Assembly (NCBI GenBank): GCA_002869105.1
Contig: PKTP01000007.1
Location: 150,001-214,000 of the forward strand
Direction of reading: 5' to 3'
Origin: Alphaproteobacteria bacterium
GTDB lineage: Bacteria > Pseudomonadota > Alphaproteobacteria > UBA7879
DNA: 64,000 nt
Of this stretch, positions 1 to 9,307 are shown piece by piece (the first letter of the stretch is position 1; every line of letters starts with the position of its first letter). Position numbers and translations under genes: made by a program. Under the pieces are notes generated by a model. It made no database searches. It had not been told where the DNA came from and worked only from the letters and a program-made list of their open reading frames with translations.

Positions 1-563
1 GTCAAAGTCAAGATGAAGCGCTTGCTTTCATGGATACCTCCCCAAGTTTCTTGATCACTCTGATCAAAAAATCTTGCCCAATTCGTGAGATCAAGCTTTC
101 AGAAGCCGAGATGAACGCCGCCATTAACCAAGAGCCTACATTTAAAAAAGTTAAAGACAGCTTTATTGCCCCCTTTCGAAAACTTGCCTCCTCGCGGCTT
201 GCAACCCGGCTGATCTTTATCACCCATGATGCCATTCCTGGGGACATCATTAAAAATATCTTAGATGAAGTCAAAGAGAACTTCTTCTTTATCCAAGTCT
301 ATCACCCTTCCCTAAGCGATCTAACACTACTAGGCAGCTTCAAGGATTTGCCCATACCTGAACACCTTGGTGTTACTTGGTTCCTCCAAAGTCTTGCAAA
401 AGCTCTACCGTCCTCAGTTGATATCCCAATCTCACAATATATTCCGAAAACTCTTGATGTCATCTCAGATAAAACGATTCTGGAGAAGAGAAGCATGGAT
501 ATATTACAGCCCGAATTTAATCAAACCTTGATGAAACAAGCATCAAAGAAAGAACAAGCCTAG
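1..563 (+). CDS. Unknown protein, 3' part only
   Basis: The frame is open from base 3, so the gene probably starts before the window; the first internal ATG is at 30. The visible 187 residues contain no signal peptide or membrane segment and no family motif I recognise. A hydrophobic-charged stretch around the 50th-70th codon after that ATG (RLIFITHDAIPGDII) could be a beta-alpha unit of an alpha/beta fold. It ends TAG at 561-563, only four bases before a secretin-type lipoprotein gene, so the two are probably cotranscribed. This makes a role in secretion or pilus assembly possible but unproven. Function is not assigned. Confidence 0.6.
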   Translation, partial: QSQDEALAFMDTSPSFLITLIKKSCPIREIKLSEAEMNAAINQEPTFKKVKDSFIAPFRKLASSRLATRLIFITHDAIPGDIIKNILDEVKENFFFIQVYHPSLSDLTLLGSFKDLPIPEHLGVTWFLQSLAKALPSSVDIPISQYIPKTLDVISDKTILEKRSMDILQPEFNQTLMKQASKKEQA

Positions 564-567
564 AGCC

Positions 568-2424
568 ATGATTTACCTCAAAGAAAAACCAGTCACTGTT
601 GTTATTTCTCTTCTTCTTATCCTCAGTTCTTGCTCTAAACACACAAGTGAAGATACAGAATATTCATCTGCCAAACTTGTTTCTTTTTTGAATTCAAGTG
701 AAATTGCACAATCATCTCTCTTAAGTGAGCATGAGAAAAAAGGCCTGAATCATCTCTTAGAAGATGATTTGGCTCGCGCAAGCTTGGAGTTTAATCGTGC
801 CCTGGCTTCTAAACCTAAAGATCCCCTACCTCATTTTCTCAATGCCTTGACCTATCATTTAATCTCCAAACAAGGGGATGCTAAAAAAGCAGATCTCGCT
901 GAAATTGGTTATACCCTAGCCATTAAACGTGATCCATCTCACGCATACTCGTATTACTATCGCGGTATTCTCATGCTTGAGAAAAAGAAATATCAAGAAG
1001 CACAAAATGATTTTGCCAGTGCCATTTTGAACAAGCCGAACCAGCCCAAATTTTTTCATGGGCTTGCCGTTAGTTCTTATTATGCACACGATATCACAAC
1101 AGCTGCAGGTGCGATTGATAAAGCGCTGTCCCTGGATCCTAAAAACCCAGAATTCTTGCACACAGCCGCTATTATCATGGCAGCTGGTGGTGAATTTAAA
1201 AAAGCAGAGATCTATCAAAAAAAACTTAAAGGCTTCGAAAAACATCAGCGCAAAGCAAACTTTGTTGCCAACCGAATTGGGGACTGGCAAAGCTTTCATA
1301 AGCATCTCAAATTAGCCTCAGAAGAGGATACGGGCATGGCTTCAGGTGGCTTTAAAGCGTTAAAAGAAGAAATCAAAAGTCCTGAAAGTGCCGATGAAAA
1401 GAGCACAGAAAAAACCCTTGATCAGATCGATGACCGGATGGTCATTGTTGACGTTGTCCTGATCCTCACACAAGAAGAAAACACAGATACATATGGTTTA
1501 AACCTTCTTGAAAAATTAACTTTGAATTATAGCCTCCACCATAAATTTGGGAGCGGGTTTAACACAAACTTTTCTTCTGACAATGGTGGATTTAGTACCG
1601 CTGGGGCAAAAAACAGCAATTTTCAATATTTTCTTCACAGCATTACCATTCCAGAAGTAAGTTATAGTATAAATGCAGCCACAGCCCAGGGAACCCGAAG
1701 TGAAATTCTGGCACGCCCGTCACTCCTTGCACGCCATGGCGAATCCTCGCACTTTTTCTCTGGTGATAATATCCTTTTTGGATTTGGAACCAATAACAAC
1801 ATTGATTTCAAAGAAAAAGAAGTTGGGATTTTTCTTGTTGTAACCCCTCATATCCTTGATGATGGCCGGGTTAATATCAAGCTGGATGTCAAAAGAAGTT
1901 TCTTTGTTCCACAAAACGCAAATGTAAAGGAGGGTTCTGTGGCAGGCTTCCAAACATCAACAACCCGTCTGATTTCAGATGTTGTCCTTGAGGCTGGAGA
2001 TACCCTCGTCCTTGGGGGGCTAAGTGACAGGGTTCACAACAGTGATCGCAGTGGAACACAAGTATTAGGCGACATTCCAATTTTGGATTTCTTCTTTTCA
2101 AAACGATCGGAAACCAAAAGTTATAAATCAGTGATTATCCTTGTGACCCCCCGTTTACCGCATTACACCTATCGTACAAGCAACTCTCTCAAGCGAGAAG
2201 CCACCAGAGGCCGAACGTCTCTTGAACTTGCCGCGATGAATGAAGTGCGGGGTCGCTATACAGATTGGTTTAATATGTATAGCAACCTAGGAACCGTTTT
2301 TGATAAGTTGCAAGGCAACGCCCTTTATCGAGAGCTCAGAACAGGTGATGTCTCTTTAGAGAAGTGGCAGTCAAAACACAATATCCTCCCTCAAGTTGAG
2401 GCTGTCTTAGAGAGTGTGTATTAA
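568..2424 (+). CDS. Lipoprotein with TPR repeats and a secretin (GspD/PilQ-type) domain
   Basis: 618 aa. The N-terminus is a lipoprotein signal with lipobox-like LSSC at about residues 19-22, so the protein is expected to be lipidated. Residues ~50-230 form tetratricopeptide repeats (alternating Ala/Tyr/Leu helices such as AYSYYYRGILMLEKKKYQEA). Residues ~290-530 resemble the secretin homology domain of type II/III secretion and type IV pilus pores: VVDVVLIL, ARPSLLARHGE, EVGIFLVVTPHI, then VVLEAGDTLVLGGL and SVIILVTPRL, the usual secretin C-terminal core. No N0 or N1 domain is obvious; the TPR block sits in their place. No other type II secretion or pilus gene is in the window apart from the unknown upstream gene. 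It would form or contribute to an outer membrane pore. Confidence 0.82.
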   Translation: MIYLKEKPVTVVISLLLILSSCSKHTSEDTEYSSAKLVSFLNSSEIAQSSLLSEHEKKGLNHLLEDDLARASLEFNRALASKPKDPLPHFLNALTYHLISKQGDAKKADLAEIGYTLAIKRDPSHAYSYYYRGILMLEKKKYQEAQNDFASAILNKPNQPKFFHGLAVSSYYAHDITTAAGAIDKALSLDPKNPEFLHTAAIIMAAGGEFKKAEIYQKKLKGFEKHQRKANFVANRIGDWQSFHKHLKLASEEDTGMASGGFKALKEEIKSPESADEKSTEKTLDQIDDRMVIVDVVLILTQEENTDTYGLNLLEKLTLNYSLHHKFGSGFNTNFSSDNGGFSTAGAKNSNFQYFLHSITIPEVSYSINAATAQGTRSEILARPSLLARHGESSHFFSGDNILFGFGTNNNIDFKEKEVGIFLVVTPHILDDGRVNIKLDVKRSFFVPQNANVKEGSVAGFQTSTTRLISDVVLEAGDTLVLGGLSDRVHNSDRSGTQVLGDIPILDFFFSKRSETKSYKSVIILVTPRLPHYTYRTSNSLKREATRGRTSLELAAMNEVRGRYTDWFNMYSNLGTVFDKLQGNALYRELRTGDVSLEKWQSKHNILPQVEAVLESVY

Positions 2425-2427
2425 AAA

Positions 2428-3036
2428 CTACTTGTCTCGATGACTGGTAAAAGACTTATTTTTTCTAAAAACTTCTTCATCAATGGGTTGGTTCAGCCGA
2501 ATATTTGAAAATCTTATTCGGGTCCATTTCCCATTGATATCTCTGACATGCCATCCCATAAGATACTGTGTGCGTTGAGCAATCGGCAACACCAGCAAAA
2601 AACCGCTGTTTTGATCAAACACTTTCAAAAGGGTGTCGCGGCCTTCAGCCTCTACGATTTCCCTTTGAAAATCTGTTGTATCGAGGGTGATTTCTCCATT
2701 AAGAAAAAACTGAGCGGGCGTTTCATCAATACTTAAGCTCATCTCTTCATCTTGATCTGCATCGTATATCTTAATCCATCCCTCTTTTGCTAAAATTGAT
2801 GTTCCTTCAGGGTGGCTGTAAATAAATCGAAGCCTCTGGTTGGGCCGATCCATATAAAAGCGTCCAGCAGCCTTGGACCCATCGTCATTGATCTGCACAA
2901 AGTCTGCTTCATAGGTATGAATATCATTCAGATTTTTTAAAAGCTGTTGTTCCGTTTTAGGCAGCTCAAGGGCTTGCCCAATAAAAGCCCCACATAAAAA
3001 AGCAACCAAAAGAACATATTTCAAAGGCTGTTTCAT
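2428..3036 (-). CDS. lolA: Outer membrane lipoprotein carrier LolA
   Basis: 202 aa with a cleavable Sec signal (MKQPLKYVLLVAFLCGAFIGQA). The mature part follows the LolA pattern: a helix with Leu-rich start, HTYEADFVQ, then GRFYMDRPNQRLRFIY, GWIKIYD and FFLNG. LolA ferries lipoproteins across the periplasm from LolCDE to the outer membrane. Its ATG overlaps the stop of the upstream COQ9 gene (ATGA), so the pair is translationally coupled. It converges with the secretin gene, with three bases between the stops. LolB is not visible here. Assignment by pattern is good; the family is divergent in sequence. Confidence 0.85.
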   Translation of the reverse strand: MKQPLKYVLLVAFLCGAFIGQALELPKTEQQLLKNLNDIHTYEADFVQINDDGSKAAGRFYMDRPNQRLRFIYSHPEGTSILAKEGWIKIYDADQDEEMSLSIDETPAQFFLNGEITLDTTDFQREIVEAEGRDTLLKVFDQNSGFLLVLPIAQRTQYLMGWHVRDINGKWTRIRFSNIRLNQPIDEEVFRKNKSFTSHRDK

Positions 3037-3656
3037 GGGCTTCTCTTCAGGATCATCGATTTCATAAAAAGAACTTTTTCCTTCAAAAAATTTTTGGCTT
3101 GGGGATCAAGGGCCACATCTTTAAAGCGCTTCTGCATAAAAGATAAGGTATCATCCAAGTCCTGATGTCGATGGCGCAGCCAAAATATAAAAGTTGTTTT
3201 ATAGATATACCCTAGAAGCGCCCGTTTCGAATAATAGTTAAAGTCTGTCGCACGATCACCGGCATAATACCAAATTTTATTCAAGGTTTGCCACTGAAGG
3301 TCAAGCGCCAGCCTTAACCTCAAAGGATGAGAAAGATATTTCACAATCGCCAAGGTGACACTCTGAGACTCATGAAAAAGAGCAAACTTCAATGCAAGGG
3401 CCTTTTCAACCTTTTCGTGGGTGCGGGCAGTCTCAGAGCCTTTTTCTGTTAGCTCTTGTAAAATCAGATGGTCGCAAAAGCTGTTAAATTCTCGCAGAGC
3501 AATATCAGCTTCGCCTTTAAAGAGGGTGATGGCCGGAATGTCAAGTCCGCCAACCTGTAACCGTAAATCCTCTAATGCCTCCAAAGACCATTCACGAAGG
3601 TCAGAGGTCAAGACAGCCTTGAAAAGTTTACTTTTTATTTTTTCGAGTGTATCCAT
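3033..3656 (-). CDS. COQ9 family protein
   Basis: 207 aa from the ATG at 3656; a TTG at 3677 would add seven residues. Neither start has a clear Shine-Dalgarno sequence. The C-terminal half has the COQ9 signature GDRATDFNYYSKRALLGYIY followed by FWLRHRHQDLDDTLSFM and the amphipathic end helix. COQ9 proteins bind lipids and support ubiquinone synthesis by presenting intermediates to COQ7; they are found in mitochondria and Alphaproteobacteria, which helps place the organism. The gene overlaps lolA by four bases. ubiA, another ubiquinone gene, lies elsewhere in the window at 45971-46843. Confidence 0.85.
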   Translation of the reverse strand: MDTLEKIKSKLFKAVLTSDLREWSLEALEDLRLQVGGLDIPAITLFKGEADIALREFNSFCDHLILQELTEKGSETARTHEKVEKALALKFALFHESQSVTLAIVKYLSHPLRLRLALDLQWQTLNKIWYYAGDRATDFNYYSKRALLGYIYKTTFIFWLRHRHQDLDDTLSFMQKRFKDVALDPQAKNFLKEKVLFMKSMILKRSP

Positions 3657-3778
3657 GATGTGATCATACCAGAACAAAACTCAAAATCCATGGCGAATCC
3701 TTCCTCCCTTGAAGAAAGAGTTAGCTACTGACAAGGTCAAAAGATTAAGATAAATAAAGTTAAAAGAGAGAAATTTCT

Positions 3779-6421
3779 GTGACAAAAAGTTTTAACTGGC
3801 AAGAAACCGAAAAAGAAATTTGGTCAAAGTGGGAACGCCACAATTGCTTTTCCAGCTCGTCGGTCAATCCAGAAGGTGATCCCTACTGCATCATTATGCC
3901 CCCTGCCAATGTGACCGGATCTCTTCATCTCGGCCATGCGCTCACCTTTACCATTCAAGATACGCTGGTTCGCTATCACCGTTTGCTGGGCAAAAAAGTC
4001 CTCTGGCAGCCGGGCACAGATCATGCGGGCATTGCAACCCAGATCATTGTTGAAAAACAACTCAAACAACAAGGGATCACCCGCACAGATCTGGGGCGAG
4101 AAGCCTTCATAGACAAAGTATGGTCTTGGAAAGAACAGTCTGGCGGTCAAATCATCAATCAACTCAAAAGGCTTGGCGCCAGTGCTGACTGGAGTCGAGA
4201 ACGTTTCACCATGGACGCCGAGGCTAACACGGCCGTGACCAAGGTTTTTGTCACCCTTTATCAACAGGGGTTCATTTATCGGGATGAGCGACTGGTTAAC
4301 TGGGATTCAGACATGCAATCGGCCATTTCAGATCTGGAAGTCACCAATAAAGAAGTAAAAGGACAATTCTATTTTATTCGGTATCCCCTGGTATCAAATC
4401 CTCAAAAACATGTCCTCATTGCCACAACGCGGCCAGAGACCTTGTTCGGGGATCAAGCCATCGCCATCCATCCTTATAATGAGGCTCTTCATCATCTGAT
4501 CGGTGAACAGGTGCGCATTCCCCTTACTAATCGTCACATACCCATCATTGCTGATGAATACAGCGATCCTGAAAAAGGAACAGGGGCTGTTAAAATCACA
4601 CCTGCCCATGATTTTAATGACTTCGAGGTTGGCAAACGCCATGCGCTTGAAACGCTGAACATCCTCAACAAAGACGGCACACTGAATCAAAATGTCCCAG
4701 ATTCATTTAGAGGCCTCTCTGTTCAAGAAGCGCGTCAAAAAGTGATTCAACAGTTAGAAGAAACTGACTTACTGGATCGCATCGAAGAAAAAGAACAGAC
4801 CCTGCCCATCAGTGATCGTACGGGGTGTGTCATTGAACCTTTGCTCACACAGCAGTGGTTTGTTGATGCCGAGAAACTCGCAAAAAAAGCCATTAAAGCC
4901 GTTGAAGACAAAGAAACAAACTTCATCCCTGACAACTGGCGTGAAACCTATTTCCAATGGATGCGGAACATCCACCCCTGGTGCATCTCCCGTCAGATTT
5001 GGTGGGGACACGCTCTCCCAGTTTGGTATGGCCCCAATGACGAAGTCATCGTCGCTGAATCTGAAGAACACGCCCAGCAATACGCGGTCAAACAGTTTGG
5101 TAAAGAGATCCCTCTCACCCAAGACCCTGATGTTTTAGACACCTGGTTTTCTTCGGCATTGTGGCCGTTTGTGACCCTTGGCTGGCCTGAAAAAACCCCA
5201 GAACTGGAGCACTTTTATCCATCTTCCGTTCTGGTAACAGGCTGTGATATTTTATTCTTCTGGGTTGCGCGGATGATGATGATGGGTTGCCAATTTATGG
5301 ATGCCGTCCCGTTTCGAGATGTTTATATTCATGCCCTGATTCGAGATAAAAAAGGGCAAAAGATGTCAAAATCGAAAGGCAATGTTGTAGATCCTCTCGA
5401 TGTGATGGAACGTTACGGAACAGATGCTCTCAGATTCACCCTCACCAGCATGGCAACCCCTGGACGCGATATTAAGTTCTCCGAGGAAAAAGTCGAAACA
5501 TCGCGTAATTTTGTCACAAAACTGTGGAACGCATCAAGATATGTCATGATGACAGATGCTCAATTTGATGCTGAATTTCAAGCAACAGAGGTGAACCATC
5601 CCATCAATCAGTGGTTTTTAGCGGAACTCAATGATTTCATTGTCGACATTCAAACAGCGCTCGATCGCTATGAACTGAATGTGGCCTCTCATCGTTTGTA
5701 TCATTTTATTTGGGGGACCTATTGTGATTGGTATCTCGAGCTGACAAAGCCTCTTTTAAAAGAAGAAACCTATCGTTCTGAAACGCAAAAAACATTGGCG
5801 TGGGGATTGATCCAAATCTTACATCTTTTGCATCCAATCATGCCGTTTGTTACCGAAGAAATTTGGCAACAAGTCATGCCAGAGAGCTCTCCCCTGATGC
5901 TTTCTTCTTGGCCAAAACCACAACCTTTTGAGCAACACGCATCGTCAATTGTTCCTTGGATGATTGATCTTGTGAAAACCGTTCGGGCAGTCAAGGCTGA
6001 AATTGGTATTAAGCCCGGACAAATTGTTGATGTTGATGCGCCCACGACTTCGCTTTCTGATCTTAACGATATAGATTCCTACAGTCTTATTCTTCAACAA
6101 GTCGGCCGCCTCAATCTGCAAACAGACTCAAAGGCCCTTCAGTCGACCATACAAATCGTTGTTGGCAGTCATAGCTATCATATGAGAGTTGAGGGGTTGG
6201 TTGATTTTGACGCTGAATTAGCCCGCCTTGAGAGAACTCTCCAGAAACGCGGAAAAGAAGAAGCCGGCCTCTCTGCCCGTTTAAACAATCCAGCCTTTAT
6301 TGAAAAAGCTGCACCAGAAGTCATTCAAGAAGCAAAAGACGCTTTAGAAAAGCTTGTGGAGGCGAATCAAAAAACAAAGCTTGCGATGGCCTCTCTTAAA
6401 AAAATTAAGGAAAGCCAGTGA
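3779..6421 (+). CDS. valS: Valyl-tRNA synthetase
   Basis: 880 aa, class I aminoacyl-tRNA synthetase charging tRNA-Val. The start is GTG preceded by AAGAGAGAA at 3763-3771. Seen in order: the HIGH-type motif PPANVTGSLHLGHA (residues 41-54), the GTDHAGIATQ segment, the editing domain (ATTRPETLFGD; GTGAVKITPAHD), WCISRQIWWGH, and KMSKSKGN near residue 527. The C-terminus is an anticodon-binding helical domain plus a coiled-coil arm (ELARLERTLQKR). Length is typical. Its TGA stop overlaps the GTG start of the next gene. Confidence 0.98.
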   Translation: MTKSFNWQETEKEIWSKWERHNCFSSSSVNPEGDPYCIIMPPANVTGSLHLGHALTFTIQDTLVRYHRLLGKKVLWQPGTDHAGIATQIIVEKQLKQQGITRTDLGREAFIDKVWSWKEQSGGQIINQLKRLGASADWSRERFTMDAEANTAVTKVFVTLYQQGFIYRDERLVNWDSDMQSAISDLEVTNKEVKGQFYFIRYPLVSNPQKHVLIATTRPETLFGDQAIAIHPYNEALHHLIGEQVRIPLTNRHIPIIADEYSDPEKGTGAVKITPAHDFNDFEVGKRHALETLNILNKDGTLNQNVPDSFRGLSVQEARQKVIQQLEETDLLDRIEEKEQTLPISDRTGCVIEPLLTQQWFVDAEKLAKKAIKAVEDKETNFIPDNWRETYFQWMRNIHPWCISRQIWWGHALPVWYGPNDEVIVAESEEHAQQYAVKQFGKEIPLTQDPDVLDTWFSSALWPFVTLGWPEKTPELEHFYPSSVLVTGCDILFFWVARMMMMGCQFMDAVPFRDVYIHALIRDKKGQKMSKSKGNVVDPLDVMERYGTDALRFTLTSMATPGRDIKFSEEKVETSRNFVTKLWNASRYVMMTDAQFDAEFQATEVNHPINQWFLAELNDFIVDIQTALDRYELNVASHRLYHFIWGTYCDWYLELTKPLLKEETYRSETQKTLAWGLIQILHLLHPIMPFVTEEIWQQVMPESSPLMLSSWPKPQPFEQHASSIVPWMIDLVKTVRAVKAEIGIKPGQIVDVDAPTTSLSDLNDIDSYSLILQQVGRLNLQTDSKALQSTIQIVVGSHSYHMRVEGLVDFDAELARLERTLQKRGKEEAGLSARLNNPAFIEKAAPEVIQEAKDALEKLVEANQKTKLAMASLKKIKESQ

Positions 6422-7914
6422 TAAGATATGCCCGTCTTCTCTTGTGCTGTATCAGCCTCCTTTGTTTATCAAACCAAGGACTTGCCTATAAAAGTGGGTG
6501 GTACCAGCAAGATCCCTATCAATATGTCCAAGAAGGCCGCGATGGCATCTTAAATCTAACCGGCCTTGACCCCGAGCTTTTACGTGCCACACTATCCATG
6601 CTTCATTCGGAAGTTCAATTTGAGTCTCTTGAGTGGCACACACATAAAGAAAAACTTAAAACAGGCGATGTTGATCTGGCTGCAGGGGTAACACAAACAG
6701 CAGACCTCGAACCCTTTGTTTTTTATTCTTTGCCATACCGCAAGGAGCGAACCGGGCTTTTTATCAAAAAAAAGAAACTCTCGCTGATGGTTGATGATCA
6801 CACCCCCACCTCTCTGATTAAACTGATGAAAAGGAATCAATATCGCTTGGGCGTCGTTCGCAGCTTTAGTCACACAGACCCTGAACTGAACGCCTTTATC
6901 AATGATCCCAACAACCAAAACAAAATTTATTTTGCCCGAGACAACAGCGAAAATATTCGCAAGCTAATGAATGATGAAATTGATGGCTTCTTGGCTGATC
7001 GCCTCAGTGGTGCAACCGAAGTTTGGCGGGCTGGTCTCATAAAAAACATCCGAGAAATGCCCATCGGCCAATCATCTCCGGTACATATCTGCCTCAGTAA
7101 AGCCGTCCATTCGCAAGCTAAAATCCAGCAGATCAATGAGGCCCTGTCCTCTCTTAAGAAGAGCGGTCGCCTTGATAAGTTGTTTGCAAAATACGTTCAA
7201 CCTCTGGTGATGATGCAAACCCTCAATAGCAATTGGTTCTTCATTATTGAAGTCATTGGAACCATTGCATTTGCCCTCTCTGGGATCATCCTTGCCTACC
7301 AAGATCGAACAACCCTTTTCGGGGCTTTTGTGTATGCTTTGCTTCCCTCTGCCGGTGGGGGAATTATGCGGGATCTACTTTTAAGTCGTCACGAAATTGC
7401 CTTCGTTCAATCACCCATTTATATTTTAATTGTGTTGTTTACAACGCTGTTTTCTTTTTTATGTATTCATCTTTTTTCCAAGAAGAAAACTTTTCAAAAC
7501 AAAAAGGTCACCTCGTTTTTTGAGACGATTTATTTCACTTCCGATACAGTCGGCTTTGCCAGCTTTATTGTCCTCGGGGTTGTTGTGTCCGTTGTGATGA
7601 ATGCGGACCCGCTTTTGATATGGGGTCCTTTTATTGCCTTTATCACCAGCACAGGGGGTGGCATCTTACGGGACATCATTCGCAAGAAATCCTACATCAC
7701 ACACTTCCACGAAAAACCCTATCCAGAAATTGCCGTGATATGGGGCTTGCTTTTATCCTATTATCTCCGCATCGATTCGCACAAAATCAGCAGTGAAAAA
7801 ATAGAGCTCGCCATGATCTATACCATCATCGGTGCCATTCTCATGTGCTTCTTTTGGCGTGTGCTAAACTTTAAAACTCTTTATATCCGCAAATGGTCTT
7901 CTAGCGATGAATAG
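6418..7914 (+). CDS. Solute-binding domain fused to a TRIC-type (UPF0126/YadS) channel
   Basis: 498 aa, GTG start overlapping the valS stop (GTGA). A signal peptide (residues 1-23) precedes a type 3 solute-binding-like domain (~25-255) with GDVDLAAGVT, SLPYRKERTGLFI, RLGVVRSF and SGRLDKLFAKYVQP, as in amino acid binding proteins. Residues ~270-490 contain six or seven membrane helices with two copies of the TRIC/UPF0126 motif (AGGGIMRDLL and TGGGILRDII), one per internal repeat. Bacterial TRIC proteins are trimeric cation channels normally of about 200 aa without such a domain. The fusion suggests a periplasmic, ligand-gated cation pathway (inference). It converges with lpd. Confidence 0.85.
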   Translation: MIRYARLLLCCISLLCLSNQGLAYKSGWYQQDPYQYVQEGRDGILNLTGLDPELLRATLSMLHSEVQFESLEWHTHKEKLKTGDVDLAAGVTQTADLEPFVFYSLPYRKERTGLFIKKKKLSLMVDDHTPTSLIKLMKRNQYRLGVVRSFSHTDPELNAFINDPNNQNKIYFARDNSENIRKLMNDEIDGFLADRLSGATEVWRAGLIKNIREMPIGQSSPVHICLSKAVHSQAKIQQINEALSSLKKSGRLDKLFAKYVQPLVMMQTLNSNWFFIIEVIGTIAFALSGIILAYQDRTTLFGAFVYALLPSAGGGIMRDLLLSRHEIAFVQSPIYILIVLFTTLFSFLCIHLFSKKKTFQNKKVTSFFETIYFTSDTVGFASFIVLGVVVSVVMNADPLLIWGPFIAFITSTGGGILRDIIRKKSYITHFHEKPYPEIAVIWGLLLSYYLRIDSHKISSEKIELAMIYTIIGAILMCFFWRVLNFKTLYIRKWSSSDE

Positions 7915-7939
7915 GCTGATCATAAGCAGCCATAGCCGC

Positions 7940-9298
7940 CTATTTCAGTGCTTCTGACCGCGTTGGGTGGGCATGGCACGTTCGGGCAATATCCTCGGCT
8001 GAACAGTGATATTCCAGGCCCAGCACAGCCTCAGCAATCAGATCTCCGGCATGGGCTCCAATGATATGCACCCCTAAAACCCGGTCGGTTTTTTCATCGG
8101 TCAAAATTTTCACAAAGCCTTGTGTTTGAGACGTTGCTTTAGCCCGGCTGTTTGCCGCGAAAGGGAACTTACCAATTTTATAAGCAACTCCTGCCTTCTT
8201 TAGTTCTTCTTCTGTTTTCCCCACTGATGCCACTTCAGGGGTGGTGTAAATCACTGATGGAATCGCCTGATAGTTCACATGACCCGCCTGACCCGCAATC
8301 AGTTCCGCAACGGCAATCCCCTCTTCCTCTGCCTTGTGTGCCAACATGGGGCCAGGAATCACATCTCCCAGGGCATAAATATGTTGTTGGGATGTTTGAT
8401 AGCTCTGATTCACCTTAATAAATCCCTGCTCATCTGTTTCAATGCCCACTTTGTCGATGCCAAGCCCGTCGGTGTTAGGCTTTCGTCCCACCGCAATGAG
8501 AACCACATCTGTTTTGATCTTTTCTTCCTTCTCAGTCTCTCGGGATTTAAGCGTCAATAAAACATGGTTTCTTTTGGTTTCTGCCTCCATCATCTCTGCC
8601 TTCAACTGAAATATCATCCCCTGTTTTTCCAGCGCCTTATGCAAGGCCTGCGCCACATCATGATCCATCATGGGCACAATCTTATCACCATACTCCACCA
8701 CAGTTACGTGACTGCCCAAGCGTGCCCACACAGAGGCCATCTCCAATCCGATATACCCGCCGCCAATCACTGTCAGGGTTTTAGGGATGCTCTTTAAAGA
8801 TAAAGCGCCAGTTGAACTGACAATTTTTTTTTCATCAATCTCAACTCCCGCCAGATCTGTACTCTTTGAGCCGGTTGCAAGAATGATATGCTTTGCAGTG
8901 ATCTCTTGTTTCTTTTTTCCCTGAACAAGAAGTGTATGGGCATCCTTGAACTGGACAACGCCTTCCAGCGCTGTAACCTTATTTTTCTTGAACAGTGCCT
9001 GAATGCCCTGGGTCAAATCGCTGACAACTTGATCTTTTTTTGCCATCATTTGCGATAAATTTACCTTTTTGGATCCAACTTGAATGCCAAGATCTGCCAG
9101 GTCATCAAGTCCTGCATATTTCTCAGTTGCATCTAATAAAGCTTTTGAGGGAATACAGCCCACGTTCAAACATGTCCCCCCTAACGTTGATCTTTTATCA
9201 ATACAAACTGTTTTAAGCCCCAGTTGCGCACACTTAATGGCGGCCACATATCCACCAGGACCAGCACCAATCACGGCAACATCATAGGAATCTGTCAT
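7940..9298 (-). CDS. lpd: Dihydrolipoamide dehydrogenase (E3), cut short by an amber codon
   Basis: 452 aa flavoprotein that reoxidises lipoyl groups of 2-oxo acid dehydrogenase E2 subunits. Seen: N-terminal FAD site (VIGAGPGGYVAA), the redox disulfide GGTCLNVGCIPSK, NAD site (VIGGGYIGLEMASV), ALGDV, and the catalytic HAHPTRSE dyad. The frame stops at TAG (7940-7942) after SEALK, 13 residues early. Reading on in the same frame gives AAMAAYDQPIHR and then TAG at 7901-7903, which is the usual E3 tail and gives the usual 465 aa. The TAG therefore most likely replaced a GAG Glu codon. Active-site residues remain; the missing tail belongs to the interface domain. Third gene of sucA-sucB-lpd. Confidence 0.95.
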   Translation of the reverse strand: MTDSYDVAVIGAGPGGYVAAIKCAQLGLKTVCIDKRSTLGGTCLNVGCIPSKALLDATEKYAGLDDLADLGIQVGSKKVNLSQMMAKKDQVVSDLTQGIQALFKKNKVTALEGVVQFKDAHTLLVQGKKKQEITAKHIILATGSKSTDLAGVEIDEKKIVSSTGALSLKSIPKTLTVIGGGYIGLEMASVWARLGSHVTVVEYGDKIVPMMDHDVAQALHKALEKQGMIFQLKAEMMEAETKRNHVLLTLKSRETEKEEKIKTDVVLIAVGRKPNTDGLGIDKVGIETDEQGFIKVNQSYQTSQQHIYALGDVIPGPMLAHKAEEEGIAVAELIAGQAGHVNYQAIPSVIYTTPEVASVGKTEEELKKAGVAYKIGKFPFAANSRAKATSQTQGFVKILTDEKTDRVLGVHIIGAHAGDLIAEAVLGLEYHCSAEDIARTCHAHPTRSEALK

Positions 9299-9307
9299 CT
9301 TGTCTCC

